Positions 43,704 to 55,087 of a DNA stretch of 64,000 nt are shown here, piece by piece. Source of the stretch: Cornus controversa. Its lineage: Eukaryota > Streptophyta > Magnoliopsida > Cornales > Cornaceae. The notes beneath the pieces were generated by a model. That model worked only from the letters and a program-made list of their open reading frames with translations, did no database searches and was not told where the DNA came from. The stretch lies in contig CM048853.1 in the NCBI GenBank assembly GCA_026545225.1, forward strand, positions 14,820,755 to 14,884,754. Direction: 5' to 3'. Position numbers and translations under genes: made by a program. The stretch's first letter is position 1, and every line of letters starts with the position of its first letter.

Positions 43704-45211
43704 TGATAGGCGTTGAATGTTACGCATTCTAACCTCTTAACTTATGTATTTTATTCTCTTAGTGATAGATTATTTTGTGATTTTACTTTGTTTTAGTGTT
43801 TTCTGTATTTTCAGGGCCTTAATGATTATTTCAGTTAAAACCGTGCTTTTGGGTTTTTAAAGACGACATCCAAGATGGTGAGATGAAGCCTACATCAAGG
43901 AGATTCACTCAACCATTTATTTCAACTCAAATCAGCCCAAGAAAGAGGTCCAAGAGAATTACAGCTGCTTAAGAAGGTTTCGGGCCTGAAGCCCAAATCT
44001 GCGCATAATGCAGTCTTAATCCCGTTTTGGAAAACGGACCAGAAGTCTTATTTTCGAGCCTCAAATGGACATAATTCTCGCGCAAGGTTGAACGAAATGT
44101 GATTCTACACACTTTTGTATTTCACGAAAATTTTGTAAAACGGACTTCTAGTGGGTCAAAAGTCGGGCCGAAGTCAGCAGGAAAAATCCACCTGATTAGT
44201 GCTGCGGGAAACCCTAATTTATTCCTAATTGGCTTAGGACTTTGGTGTATTCTCTTGGAGAATAAAGGGAAGACTTGGAGGCTGAATTGGGAGAGCTTAC
44301 ACAGAGATTGGAGAGTCTGAGAGGGCTGAAGAGAACAGAAACATATTCGCAAAGCCATTGGAGAACAAAGTCATACGCAGAATTCGGAAAGATGATGTCT
44401 TCTTCCTCAACAGTTGAAGCTTCTTCTTCTACCATGAGCGGCTAGTTCATCCACTAGGGTTTTGATGTAGCCCTAACAAAGCATCAATGGTTTGATTGTT
44501 TTAATTATTGGGGACCTTTATATACATGCATAGATTGTGTAATTGTGAGGATTCTTATTAAGGAATTGAGCAATAAAATTCTTATAAATTCAATCTCAAT
44601 GATTTCTTATCTTGTCTTAGATATTTAGTTGTTGTTATTGAACTCAATCTCTCTTGTTTTCTGTGATCATGAGAGAGATTATTACACAATGGTAATCACT
44701 GAATATATTGTTATGAGCTTTGATGGATTATGCCTAGAGAAGATGAACCATACTGCACCCTAGATTAGAGTAGTTAGGCAGATGGCCCATGCCAATCGAA
44801 GATAGTCCATGGCTTAGCCTTAATCATATGTTATCTTCTTGACGGATGAAGGTGAGCTTGTAGCCACCGACACCACTTATGCATGATGTAATTCCCCTAT
44901 AATTGATCCAATTGACCATTGATTGTGGAGTTAGTGGTGAAGTCAAACACCCTAGATTTCTCTCATATTATCTTCACTATATTATTTACTTTGATTTATT
45001 TTATTTTACCTTTTTACTTAGTTTAGTTTAAAAATCAATTCTTTTCTTATAAATTTAATTAAAATTAATTCTGTGTTTCAACTCGTCAGACCATAATCCC
45101 TGAGGTACGATACCTCTTTCGATAGCCCTATTCTGCAAGGAATTCGTTCTATTGCGAAGTGTGAAAAATTTTAATTGATATACTTTTTAAGTCACACTCA
45201 CACACGAATCA
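43704..45211 (+). repeat. Athila-3 5' LTR
   Basis: TGATAGGCGTTG to CACACGAATCA, 1508 bp. It interrupts a satellite unit after CTTTTGGACCTCT. No matching duplication can be tested because the 3' LTR end is missing. Confidence 0.9.
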
Positions 45212-45216
45212 ATTTT

Positions 45217-45234
45217 TGGCGCCGTTGCCGGGGA
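45217..45234 (+). other. Primer binding site, tRNA-Asp type (Athila-3)
   Basis: TGGCGCCGTTGCCGGGGA, five bases after the LTR, identical to the site of Athila-in. Confidence 0.85.
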
Positions 45235-45356
45235 TTATCTATTTGATTGATTGGATTTTACAGAATTAGTTTTAATTGGATTTTTAGTTTAGGAAATTTT
45301 TATATTTTATTTTTAATTTTGTTTTTGTTTTCTTTTCAGGTGCTTTTGGCTAATAT

Positions 45357-47040
45357 ATGCAAGGTCGTCGTTCTGTAGCTGATCCTTTGATACCTCTTGA
45401 TCCTGAGCCTGAACGTACTCTTAGACAACAGAGGAACATCCCTGTTGATACCATTGTGCAAGAGGAAGAATTACTTGAAGACATGGCAGAAGAGAGGAAT
45501 AACAACATTGTTCCTAATGCTGACGGAGAAAGAGCTAGATTGCTGAGGGACTACTATGTTCCTGAGACATATACCTCGCCAGCAGGTTTTCAATTGCCCA
45601 ATATCACAGCACACAATTATGAGATCAAGTCCAGCATTATTCAGATGCTACCATCTTATTTTGGGCTGACTCAAGAAGACCCTTACAAGCATCTGGATGA
45701 CTTCATTGAAGTGTGCTCAACTACAAAAATTCACAACTTCTCTGAAGATGCTTTCAGAATGAGACTTTTTCCATTCTCTCTGAAAGACAAAGCAAAGTAT
45801 TGGTTCAACTCTCTACCGGCTGGTTCTATCACGACTTGGACTCAGATGCAACATGAGTTTCTCAAGAAGTATTTTCCGATAGGGAAGACCAATCAGTTCA
45901 GACGTGTTATTACTGGTTTCTCCCAATATGAGGGGGAATAATTTTATGAGACATGGGAAAGATTCAAGGACCTTCTTAGGAAGTGTCCCCATCATCAAGT
46001 TCCTAAGTGGCAACTAGTGCAGAGTTTTCATGAAGGGCTCACAGAAGCCAACAGACAGATGGTTGATGCATCATGTGGAGGTACTTTTATGTTGAAGAGT
46101 GAAGAAGAGGCATGGACCTTATTTGAAAATCTTAGTGACAACTCTCTACAACATGTGTCCTCTACTCGTTCTAGCAGACCTGCCACTACCAGGAAGACTG
46201 ATGGGATTTTTGAGGTTGGTGCTTCAGAAGCTATGCCAACTGATATTGATTTAATTGCACAAAAGGTAGCAGCAATTATGGCTGCCAATCAAACTCCTTC
46301 TGCTTCAAATTCTACATTGCTAGGCCCTTGTGAATTTTGCTCTAGTCCTATGCATAACGTGAGCAATTGTCCTTCGGTGGGGTAATTTTCTGATATTCAA
46401 CATGAGCAAGTTCAAGCTACTTTCACTGGACCAATGAATCCTCCACGAGGTAATACTTACAATCCTACATAGAGGAATCATCCTGGTTTTTCTTACAGTA
46501 ATCAAGGGGCAGCAATGCAACCATCATATCAACCTAGGACTTTTGTGCCTCAACAGCAATATCAAACATAAAGTCCTATGGCCCAAATAATTTTTGCTAT
46601 TGAAGACAAGCTGACACTTACCTTATCTAAATTTGACAAGCTTGATTCTCTTATAGAGACAGTGCAAGCTACTGCAGCAACAGTACAATATACAGTTCAG
46701 CTAGTGCACTCGCATTCTCAATCCATTGCCAAACTGGAATCTCAGTTTGGACAGCTTGCTACTTCATTGAGTAGAAGATAAGAAGGGAAGCTCCCTAGTC
46801 AACCAATTGCTAATCCAAGAGGGATGCAAGCTTCCACAAACAACCCACACCATGAGCAAGTCCAAGCTATTACCACTTTGAGAAGTGGGAAAATAATTGA
46901 TAATAAGGTGGGTGAGAAGAAAGAAGAAGAAAAAGTGACCACAAGTCCAAGTGCTGAAATTCCTTATGAACCCAAGGCTCCTTTCCCACAACGTTTCCTA
47001 GAAGCATCTAAATTGGGGAAGTAAGGGGACAAGCTGCATG
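45357..47040 (+). pseudogene. Athila-3 gag, several nonsense codons
   Basis: Colinear and in frame with the gag of Athila-in. Stops occur at 45939 (CAA to TAA), 46383 (CAA to TAA), about 46470 (TGG to TAG), about 46569 (CAA to TAA), 46779 (GAA to TAA) and 47022 (CAA to TAA). No frameshift is seen. The CCHC knuckle is kept. Confidence 0.85.
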
Positions 47041-47042
47041 AC

Positions 47043-48209
47043 ATGATGGAGGTGTTTCGCCAAGTGAAGATTAATTTGCCACTCCTTGATGCCATCAAGC
47101 AAATTCCTCCTTATGCTAAATTCTTAAAGGATTTGTGCACTCAGAAAAGGCATTCTAAAAGTCATGTGCCAAAGAAAGTGATGTTGCCACAACAAGTAAG
47201 TTCAATAATTCAGCAGTGTACTCCTCCCAAGTACAAAGATCCTGGTGCTCCAACTATCTCATGTATTATTGGGGAGCACCATGTGGATAAAGCTCTTCTT
47301 GATTTGGGTGCAAGTGTGAATTTGCTACCCTATTCAGTCTACTTACAATTGGGCTTGGGAGAATTGAAGCCTACCTCGGTGGTATTGCAATTTGCAGATA
47401 GATCAACAAAGCAACCTCGAGGAATCATAGAAGATGTGCTCATTAAAGTGGACAAGTTCTACTTTCCTGTTGATTTCATTGTACTTGACACTGAGCCGGT
47501 TCATAATCTGAAGAGGCACATTCCAGTGATCCTTGGTCGACCTTTCTTAGCTACTGCTGATGCTTGCATAAATTGTAGGTCGGGGATCATGGATATTTCA
47601 TTTGGCAATATGAATGTCAAGCTTAATGTGTTCAAAGCTATCCAACACCCCCCAGATCAGAGTGATGTGTTCTGTATGGATGATATTGATGAATGTGTGG
47701 AGGAAATTGTTTCATCCTCTATATCTCGAAACTCCCTGGAGGTATGTAAGTCTCTTTATGACTTTGAGAACATTAATGATGAAGGGTTGTGTGAAGAAGT
47801 GCATGCTATGCTGGAAGTGGATGCTATTCAGAATACTCCACCATGGAGAATTCCAATTGAGCCACTACCTTCTCTCTCTAGCACTCCCCTAGTGCCTTCA
47901 TTGGAGTCCCCTCTAGAATTAGAATTGAAGCCCTTGCCTAACAAATTGAAGTATGTATTCTTGGGGGCACAGAAAACTCTTCCTATTATAATTGCCTCTG
48001 ATCTGACAGAAATTCAAGAGAAGAGCTTAGTAGAGGTTTTATACCAACATCGTGAAGCAATTGGATGGAGTGTTGCTGATCTTAAGGGCATTGATCCCTC
48101 GATTTGCATGCACAAAATTCATCTGGAAGAAGGATGTAAGCCAACCAGAGAGGCACAGAGGCGACTAAACCCCAACATGAAGGAGGTGGTAAAGAAAGAG
48201 GTTGTCTAG
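47043..48209 (+). pseudogene. Athila-3 gag end, protease and RT N-terminus
   Basis: An open stretch of 388 codons in the same frame as gag. It carries the DLGASVNLLPYSVYLQLG protease motif, [16 protein letters not shown] and the RT leader ADLKGIDPSICMHKIHLEEGC. It ends at a TAG where Athila-in has AAG. A further TAA near 48328 replaces CAA before the [11 protein letters not shown] motif, which is intact here. Confidence 0.85.
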
Positions 48210-48383
48210 TTACTTGATGCAGGAATCATTTATCCAACTTCTGACAGCACATGGGTGAGTCCAACACAAGTGGTTCCAAAGAAATCTGGTCTTACCATTG
48301 TCCCTAACTCTATGAGAGAGCTTGTTCCATAACGTACTGCCACAGGATGGCGTGTTTGCATTGATTACAGAAAGCTCAATTCT

Positions 48384-49622
48384 ATGACACGGAAAGATCA
48401 CTTCCCTCTTCCATTCATTGATCAAATACTTGAAAGGTTAGCTGGTCAGAGCTATTATTGCTTTCTGGATGGCTACTCCAGTTATAACCAAGTAGCTATG
48501 GATCCAGAGGATCAAGAGAAGACCACTTTCACTTGTCCCTTTGGTACTTTTGCTTATCGTCGTATGCCTTTTGGATTATGTAATGCTCCGGCTACATTCC
48601 AGAGGTGTATGATGGCCATCTTTTCTGACATGGTGGAAATATTCTTGGAGGTGTTCATGGATGACTTCTCTGTTTTTGGATCATCCTTTGAACACTATTT
48701 GAGCAATTTATCACTTGTGCTTCAAAGGTGCCGAGAACGGAATTTGGTACTTAGTTGGGAGAAGAGCCATTTCATGGTAAAAGAGGGTATTGTATTGGGC
48801 CATATTGTTTCAGAGAGGGGCATTGAAGTTGATAAAGCAAAGATCGACCTAATTGCAACTCTACCTCATCCAACTTCGGTAAGGCAAGTTCGATCCTTCT
48901 TAGGCCATGCGGGGTTCTATAGAAGATTTATCAAGGATTTCAGTAAAGTGGCTCGACCATTGTGCCATTTGTTATCTAAAGATGTTCCCTTTATCTTTGA
49001 TGAAGATTATGTGCAAGCTTTTGAAAAACTTCGATCTCTATTATCTTCTACACCAATTATGCAATCGCCAAAATGGGCTCTACCGTTTGAAATCATGTGT
49101 GATGCCTCTGATTATGCAGTGGAAGCAGTGTTGGGACAAAGAGTAGAGAAACGGCCATATGTCATCTATTACGCTAGTAAGACTCTCTCTGATGCCCAAC
49201 TCAATTATACAACCACAGAGAAAGAGCTTCTAGCTGTAGTGTTTGCCTTGGACAAGTTTCGTATGTATTTACTGGGCTCCAAGGTGGTTGTCTGCTCTGA
49301 TCATGCAGCATTGAGACACTTATTGGCGAAGAAAGAAACCAAACTGCGTCTTATTCGATGGATTTTATTGCTGCAAGAATTTGATTTGGAGATAAAAGAC
49401 AAAAAGGGGACGGAGAATGTGGTTGCGGATCATTTATCTCGGATTGAGTTTGAGCCGGTGATCGATGCATTACCTATTCGAGACTCATTCCCAGATGAGC
49501 AATTGTTTGGAATTGGTTTGATAAAAGTTAATGGCCAAAGGTTGAAGCATTGTGTGGAAGGATGTGTGCCAAGAAGAGACGTAGAGTCCGTCGACTTGAC
49601 GGATCCCGTCTATCCGACTTAA
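48384..49622 (+). pseudogene. Athila-3 RT and RNase H, integrase deleted
   Basis: Open for 412 codons. RT motifs are [26 protein letters not shown] and FMDDFSVFG; RNase H motifs are [25 protein letters not shown] and VVADHLSRI. After EQLFG it passes in frame to the [13 protein letters not shown] tail, as in Athila-in, with a slightly different junction (GGAATTGGTTTGAT against GGAATCACGTTGAT). The upstream frame is broken, so it is not expressed as part of a polyprotein. Confidence 0.87.
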
Positions 49623-50513
49623 TCCCTTCGGAGAGTCAATCGTCTCCTACGGACGTTAAATTGTAGGTTCTGTATGTATTTCTATACTTTATTTCCTTTA
49701 GTTTTCTTTAATTTTAATTTTTAGTTTTAGTTTTCTTAAATTTTTCTTCAATTCTAGTTGCGTTTTAATATTTTTTTTCTTCGAGTTTTTGATGTATAAG
49801 TTGCTTCCGGAGGATGCCAAGAGGTGTACCGAGGTATTTGGACTCAAGAAGGGTGAAAAATAGTGCTCTCGGTCGACCTTGGGCAATGGAGACTCAAAAA
49901 TATCAAGTCTCGGTCGACCTTGGGCGATGGAGGTCCAACAGGCACCTAGGAGGGGGATCGATCGCCCCAGTCAAGGGGGATCGATCGCCCCATGCATTTT
50001 CTCAAGGATCCCCACCAGCAGGTGGGCGATCGATCGCCCATCCTAGGGGGGATCGATCACCCAAGGTGTTTTGTGGGCTGGCCGAGACTATCTTCTATAT
50101 AAAGACTCCTTCTCCAATTCTAAAGCTACTCCATGCATCCTAAGCCTCTTTGAACTCCAATTCAAGTCCTACATCATCCGAAAGATTATTTTCTTCAATT
50201 GGTGAGTATTAAACAAGAATTCAACATTGATTATCATCAACATTCAACATCAAACCGGATCAAAAATCACTAGTTCTCAAAGGAAGATCTCACTTTTTCA
50301 AGTTCAACATCAAAGTAAGTGAAGATTTTCTTTGAAGAAATTGTTCAATTCTTTTTGAGGGCTTTTGAAGACCAAGTTTGGGGGATCAATTTGGTGCATT
50401 CACTTGTTCGATTTGGGTGGAAAAATTGCCAAAAAGAGGAGGTTCAAGGTTACAAGTTAATTGTGCATGCCAAGTGTTCGATTTAATTCCTCAACCACAC
50501 TTTTTCTACTTCT
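49623..50513 (+). other. Athila-3 pol-ORF3 intergenic region
   Basis: Noncoding. It contains the palindrome cluster, a TATA-like TATATAAAG (about 50095-50103) and an AAGTTTGGGGG at 50374-50384. The order and spacing match the other two copies. Confidence 0.6.
49867..50062 (+). promoter_or_regulatory. Palindrome cluster upstream of ORF3 (Athila-3)
   Basis: Two CTCGGTCGACCTTGGGC(A/G)AT copies (about 49867 and 49909) are followed by GGATCGATCGCCCC at about 49955 and 49978, GGGCGATCGATCGCCC near 50023-50038 and a decayed GGATCGATCACCC near 50049. Confidence 0.62.
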
Positions 50514-51737
50514 ATGGCACCAAAGAGAGCAAGTCACCAAGGTGCTTCAAGTTCACATAATCCTCGCCGAGTGAGGCATGATCCGACCACAGGTTCTTCA
50601 CGATCTAGCCGAGAAGGTATTCAAGAGAGATGGCATCCAAGGGCATTGAACTTTGAAACCACGTTTGACATAGTCAAACTTTATGGTATGTTTCCCGAGA
50701 CACGATGGGGGATTTCTGACATCCGTCGTCGTCGGTCAGCATCCATTTTTATTCCACTTTCATCTACTATTTACCCGAGGCTTGTCAAGGTATTTTATCA
50801 GAACTTAATGCCGACACCTAATGAGCGGGATGTGCTTACTTCTTCCGTAGAAGGAACAATAGTTTGGGTGGACATGTCATCCATTGCCATTGCCATGGGT
50901 TGTCCTCATGAGTGCCCAGCTGATTTATCTCATATCTATACTCCTTTACTTAACGAGTTGTCAGTGGGTAATGTGGTTGCACGTTTGTGTGCCAACCAAT
51001 TTTTTGGGCCAAAAAGGAATGCAGCTTCCAAGTCTTCAATGCCGAATCATTTATGGTTCCTTGACGCTGTTCTACTCAAGAATGTATGTCCAATTGGACA
51101 TAAAACCGAGAGACGTCAAGAGTTCCTCAGATCATTATATGCTATACATTTTGGGCATTGGCTGTCATTCCCATAGATTGTCTGGGGCCAGATGGAGAAA
51201 TTCTATTCCAAGGTTGTGGCCAAGGCACCAGACAGTGCAAGTGACTGGGAGTTTCCACTCCCTACTATTATTCACCAGTTGATTGTGGCACAGGGGTATG
51301 CAGTCCATGAGGACGAGCTTGCCTTTCCACATGATCTTCATTATGGCACGCATGACTGGAACCTGAGTCGATCTCATATGCACCAGAGAGTCATAGCGGC
51401 ACCTGGTGAGGTATCTCGGTTGGCCCAGGGAGGAGAGCATGTAGATATACCACCACCGGTGGAAGATCCAGAGGAGATAGAGGCAGAGGAAGAGGAGGTG
51501 CATGCACAGGCTGGTGGCCATGATTATAAATATTTAGAGGGGCAGATTGCTGGGTTGATAGCCCAGTTTGGCACCCTACAGACAGAGGTCTCCACACAGT
51601 TTGGAGCAATGAGAACAGAGATGGCAGATCACTTTCGTGACACTCGTAAGAGCAACTAGAGATGAGGAGGATGATGCGTGCACTGATGCGTCAAGCAAAC
51701 TTGGATCCAGATGCTCAGTCACCACCACATCCTTGAC
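50514..51737 (+). pseudogene. Athila-3 ORF3 (env-position protein), stop and frameshift
   Basis: Homologue of the ORF3 at 16170 and the complement of 5512. It is open to a TAG at 51174-51176 (CAG in the others), then in the same frame from 51192 to about 51645, where one base is missing (CGTAAG against CGCCAAG), ending at 51659. The intended C-terminus (RRMMRALMRQANLDPD, QSPPHP) is still readable to 51737. The LWFLDAVLLKNVCPIGHK block and acidic tail are kept. Confidence 0.75.
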
Positions 51738-53351
51738 AGGAAGGTAACCATCTTTTGTATTTTATTTTATTTTTAGTTTTTTATTTTTCTTTTTAATTTT
51801 ATTTTTCTTTTTGTAGTTAGATTTTTATTATAAAAAAAAAATTTGAAAAATGAAAAAAATATATATATATTTTTTTTAGGATTTTTCTCTTTCATATTTA
51901 TTTTTACCCATACTATTTCACTTGATCTTTGGGGTATAGTGGTTTGTTTTGACAGGTTTTCACATCCAAGTTTGGGGGAGTGCCTTCATTGCCTTCATGC
52001 TAGTGATGTACTCTATTTTCTTTCCACTACTCCGAATTTCTGGTACCATCGTTCTTACTCTTCTCTATGCTTTAATTGATAGTACATTGAGGACAATGTA
52101 CAGTTTAAGTTTGGGGGTGAGGCGATGCCTATTTATGTGTTTATTGCATATGTGGGGAATTTGTGTGAAATTCTTTTTGTATTAGGATTTTATTTTATTT
52201 TATTTTGTTTTATTTTTAGATAGAATGTTTTGACATTATTCAAAGGATTAATACCTTATGTAGGTGCATAACTTGCAATTTTTGAGCATGTTTTAAATTC
52301 TTTGAAACTGTGGTTTAAATTAAGTGGTTTTAATCATGGTTTGCAATAACATGTTTTGGAGTGATTAATTTTAGTTTCCTTACATGCACAGACACACTAA
52401 GCATAGTCTTATGGGGTATAAACTTTGGTTTTGAGTTATTGAGTTACATATGCTTGATATTAATTAGTATCTCTTGAGAATGAGTACCGATAATGTGTTT
52501 TACTTGACTTCAATGAAAAAAAAAAATAAAAAAAAAATGTGATGAATAAGCAATCAATTTGATCCCTTTCATGAGTAACCGGGCCTCTATGCCTCAGGAA
52601 GCACGGAGTGTTCGAGTCAAAAGTGAAAGGGTGAGAAAAGATGAGCATTGGTTGTCTTGATTTGTAGCCTGACTGATTCGAGTAATTAGGTCTTTAGGGT
52701 ATCTTAAAGCCTAGTGCCCTAAAGCCATCTGGTTTGGGAGTCACTGACTGAAAGCTTGCTACATGGATCTTTCAGAAAGCTTAATAGATCAAGACATTGC
52801 ACAACCAATAAAGCAATGAAAAAAAAAAATTGAAAAAAAAAATTGAAAAGTCATGTATTCATGTTTGGAAGTATGATTTCAATAAGGGGAGCTAGTGAGT
52901 TGAAGGGGTATGTGCCTTAATATATTCAGAGCTGGGTTATTCTACATGAGATGACTGCTAGTTCACTTTACACGAGGGAGTTAGAGTTGATTATTTTGAG
53001 ATATGTTGTTGTGAATTATGCATGGGGACCATTGATTTGAATTATAGAATTTGAAAGTTTGAAATTACTCTTGAATGCAAGTTTGTAACTATATATTGTA
53101 ATTTTCTTCTTGAATTAATGTTAAAACAGAATTTTGAATGTTTGTGGGTAACATTTCTGGAAACCCTCACGAGACTATACTCGTCCACTAGGGGGAACCT
53201 AGGGGTTTAAAGGCTTGTTGCATATGCTAAATGCAATCGTTTCTCCCACGAAAGTGGAGTTGGGTAGTTTAGTTAGTGTTTAGTAGTTTCTTTGTTTTAG
53301 TTTTGTTTTATTCTATTGCTAAGGGACTAGCAATATGTAAGTTTGGGGGTG
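51738..53351 (+). other. Athila-3 3' noncoding region
   Basis: Same layout as 17392-19055: AAGTTTGGGGG at 51968-51978, 52107-52117 and 53339-53349, hairpin ATTGCTAAGGGACTAGCAAT at 53315-53334, and the conserved GGTTTGGGAG...GCTACATGG block near 52730-52780. No gene is seen. Confidence 0.65.
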
Positions 53352-54520
53352 TGATCGGCGTTGAATGTTACGCATTCTAGCCTCTTAACTTATGTATTTT
53401 ATTCTCTTAGTGATAAATTATTTTGTGATTTTACTTTGTTTTAGTGTTTTCTGTATTTTCAGGGCCTTAATGATTATTTCAGTTAAAACCAAGTTTTTGG
53501 GCTTTTAAAGAAAACATCCAAGATGGTGAGATGAAGCCTACATCAAGGAGATTCACTCAACCACTTATTTTAACTCAAATCAGTCCAAGAGAGAGGTCCA
53601 AGAGAATTACAGTTGCTTAAGAAGGTTTCGGGCCTGAAGCCCAAATCTGCGCATAATACAGTCTTAATCCCGTTTTGGAAAATGGACCAGAAGTCTTATT
53701 TCTGAGCCTCAAATCGACATAATTCTCGAGTGGGGTTGAACGAAATTTGATTCTGCACACGTTTTTATTTCACGAAAATTCTATAAATCGGACTTCTAGT
53801 AGGTGAAAAGTTGGGCCGAAGTCAGCAGGAAAAACCCATCTGATTAGTGCTGCAGGAAACCCTAATTTATTCCTAATTGGATTAGGACTTTGGTGTATTC
53901 TCTTGGGGAATAAAGTGAAGACTTGGAGGCTAAATTGAAGGAGAGATTAGACAGAGAGACAGAGCTTGGAGAGTCTGAGAGGGCTGAGAAGAGAACAGAA
54001 ACATATATTGCAGAGCCATTGGAGAACAAAGTCAGACGCGTAATTCAGAAAGATGATGTCTTCTTCCTCAACAGTTGAAGCTTCTTCTTCTACCATGAGC
54101 GGCTAGTTCATCCACTAGGGTTTTGATGTAGCCTAACAAAGCATCAATGGTTTGATTGTTTTAATTATTGGGGACCTTTATATACATGCATAGATTGTGT
54201 AATTGTGAGGATTCTTATTAAGGAATTGAGCAATAAAAGTCTTGTAAATTCAATCTCAATGATTTCTTATCTTGTCTTAGATATTTAGTTGTTGTTATTG
54301 AACTCAATCTCTTTTGTTTTCTGTGATCATGAGAGAGATTATTACACAATGGTAATCACTGAATATATTGTTATGAGCTTTGATGGATTATGCCTAGAGA
54401 AGATGAACCATACTGCACCCTAGATTAGAGTAGTTAGGCAGACGACCCATGCCAATCGAAGATAGTCCATGGCTTAGCCTTAATCATATGTTATCTTCTT
54501 GACGGATGAAGGTGAGCTTG
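53352..54520 (+). repeat. Athila-3 3' LTR, truncated
   Basis: Starts TGATCGGCGTTG and matches family-1 LTRs up to GGTGAGCTTG, then changes abruptly to second-family sequence. About 340 bp of the LTR are missing. Confidence 0.88.
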
Positions 54521-55087
54521 CTTACGCTCATCGCCTTGTAAGCTCGGTCATTAAGTCCGAGGGGTGCTTCTTCACCTAATGCCCTAAAACCAATTGGTTT
54601 GGGAGTCATTGGCCCAACGCCGCTACATGGGCTTGCAAGAAAGCAAAAAGAGCTAAGCATTGCACGGTCATCCGCGCATGAGCAATCATGAATGTTTTGT
54701 GATAATGAACAGCCGAGTCGAGCATTTTCAATGAGTTTCTCTCTTAAAAACAGATTTGTTCGGTTTTCTTCTCCAAATATGACAAAAGTCGCACGTTAGA
54801 ATGCATGTTCACTTTTCAAAGAGGATTTTGGGGCTGGAATGGTTATAGTTGTTTGGACTGGCCATTATGTGGGGACTGTCGTTCATTTATAGCTTGTGAA
54901 AGTCCATTTTTGCTAATGACCACATAGTTCTGTAATACTTGTTGCATTTGCCAAATGTGAAATGAACGAATGAGCGGCCTTTATCTAGTTGATGACTGAG
55001 CATGATTAAACTTTTGTATAAGATAGTTGATTTCATTTTTGTAATATTGTATTGCTAAGGGACTAGCAATATGTAAGTTTGGGGGTG

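Larger units (their letters stand above)
43704..54520 (+). mobile_element. Athila-3: older integrase-less Athila with truncated 3' LTR
   Basis: 5' LTR 43704-45211 (1508 bp), primer site, gag-protease-RT-RNase H, palindrome cluster, ORF3, polypurine tract and a 3' LTR cut at 54520 after 1169 bp. It has the same integrase deletion as Athila-in. The LTRs differ much more than those of the other two copies, and gag-pol holds about eight stops, so it is older. The flanking satellite lies only on the left; on the right the sequence joins a second Athila family. Confidence 0.9.
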
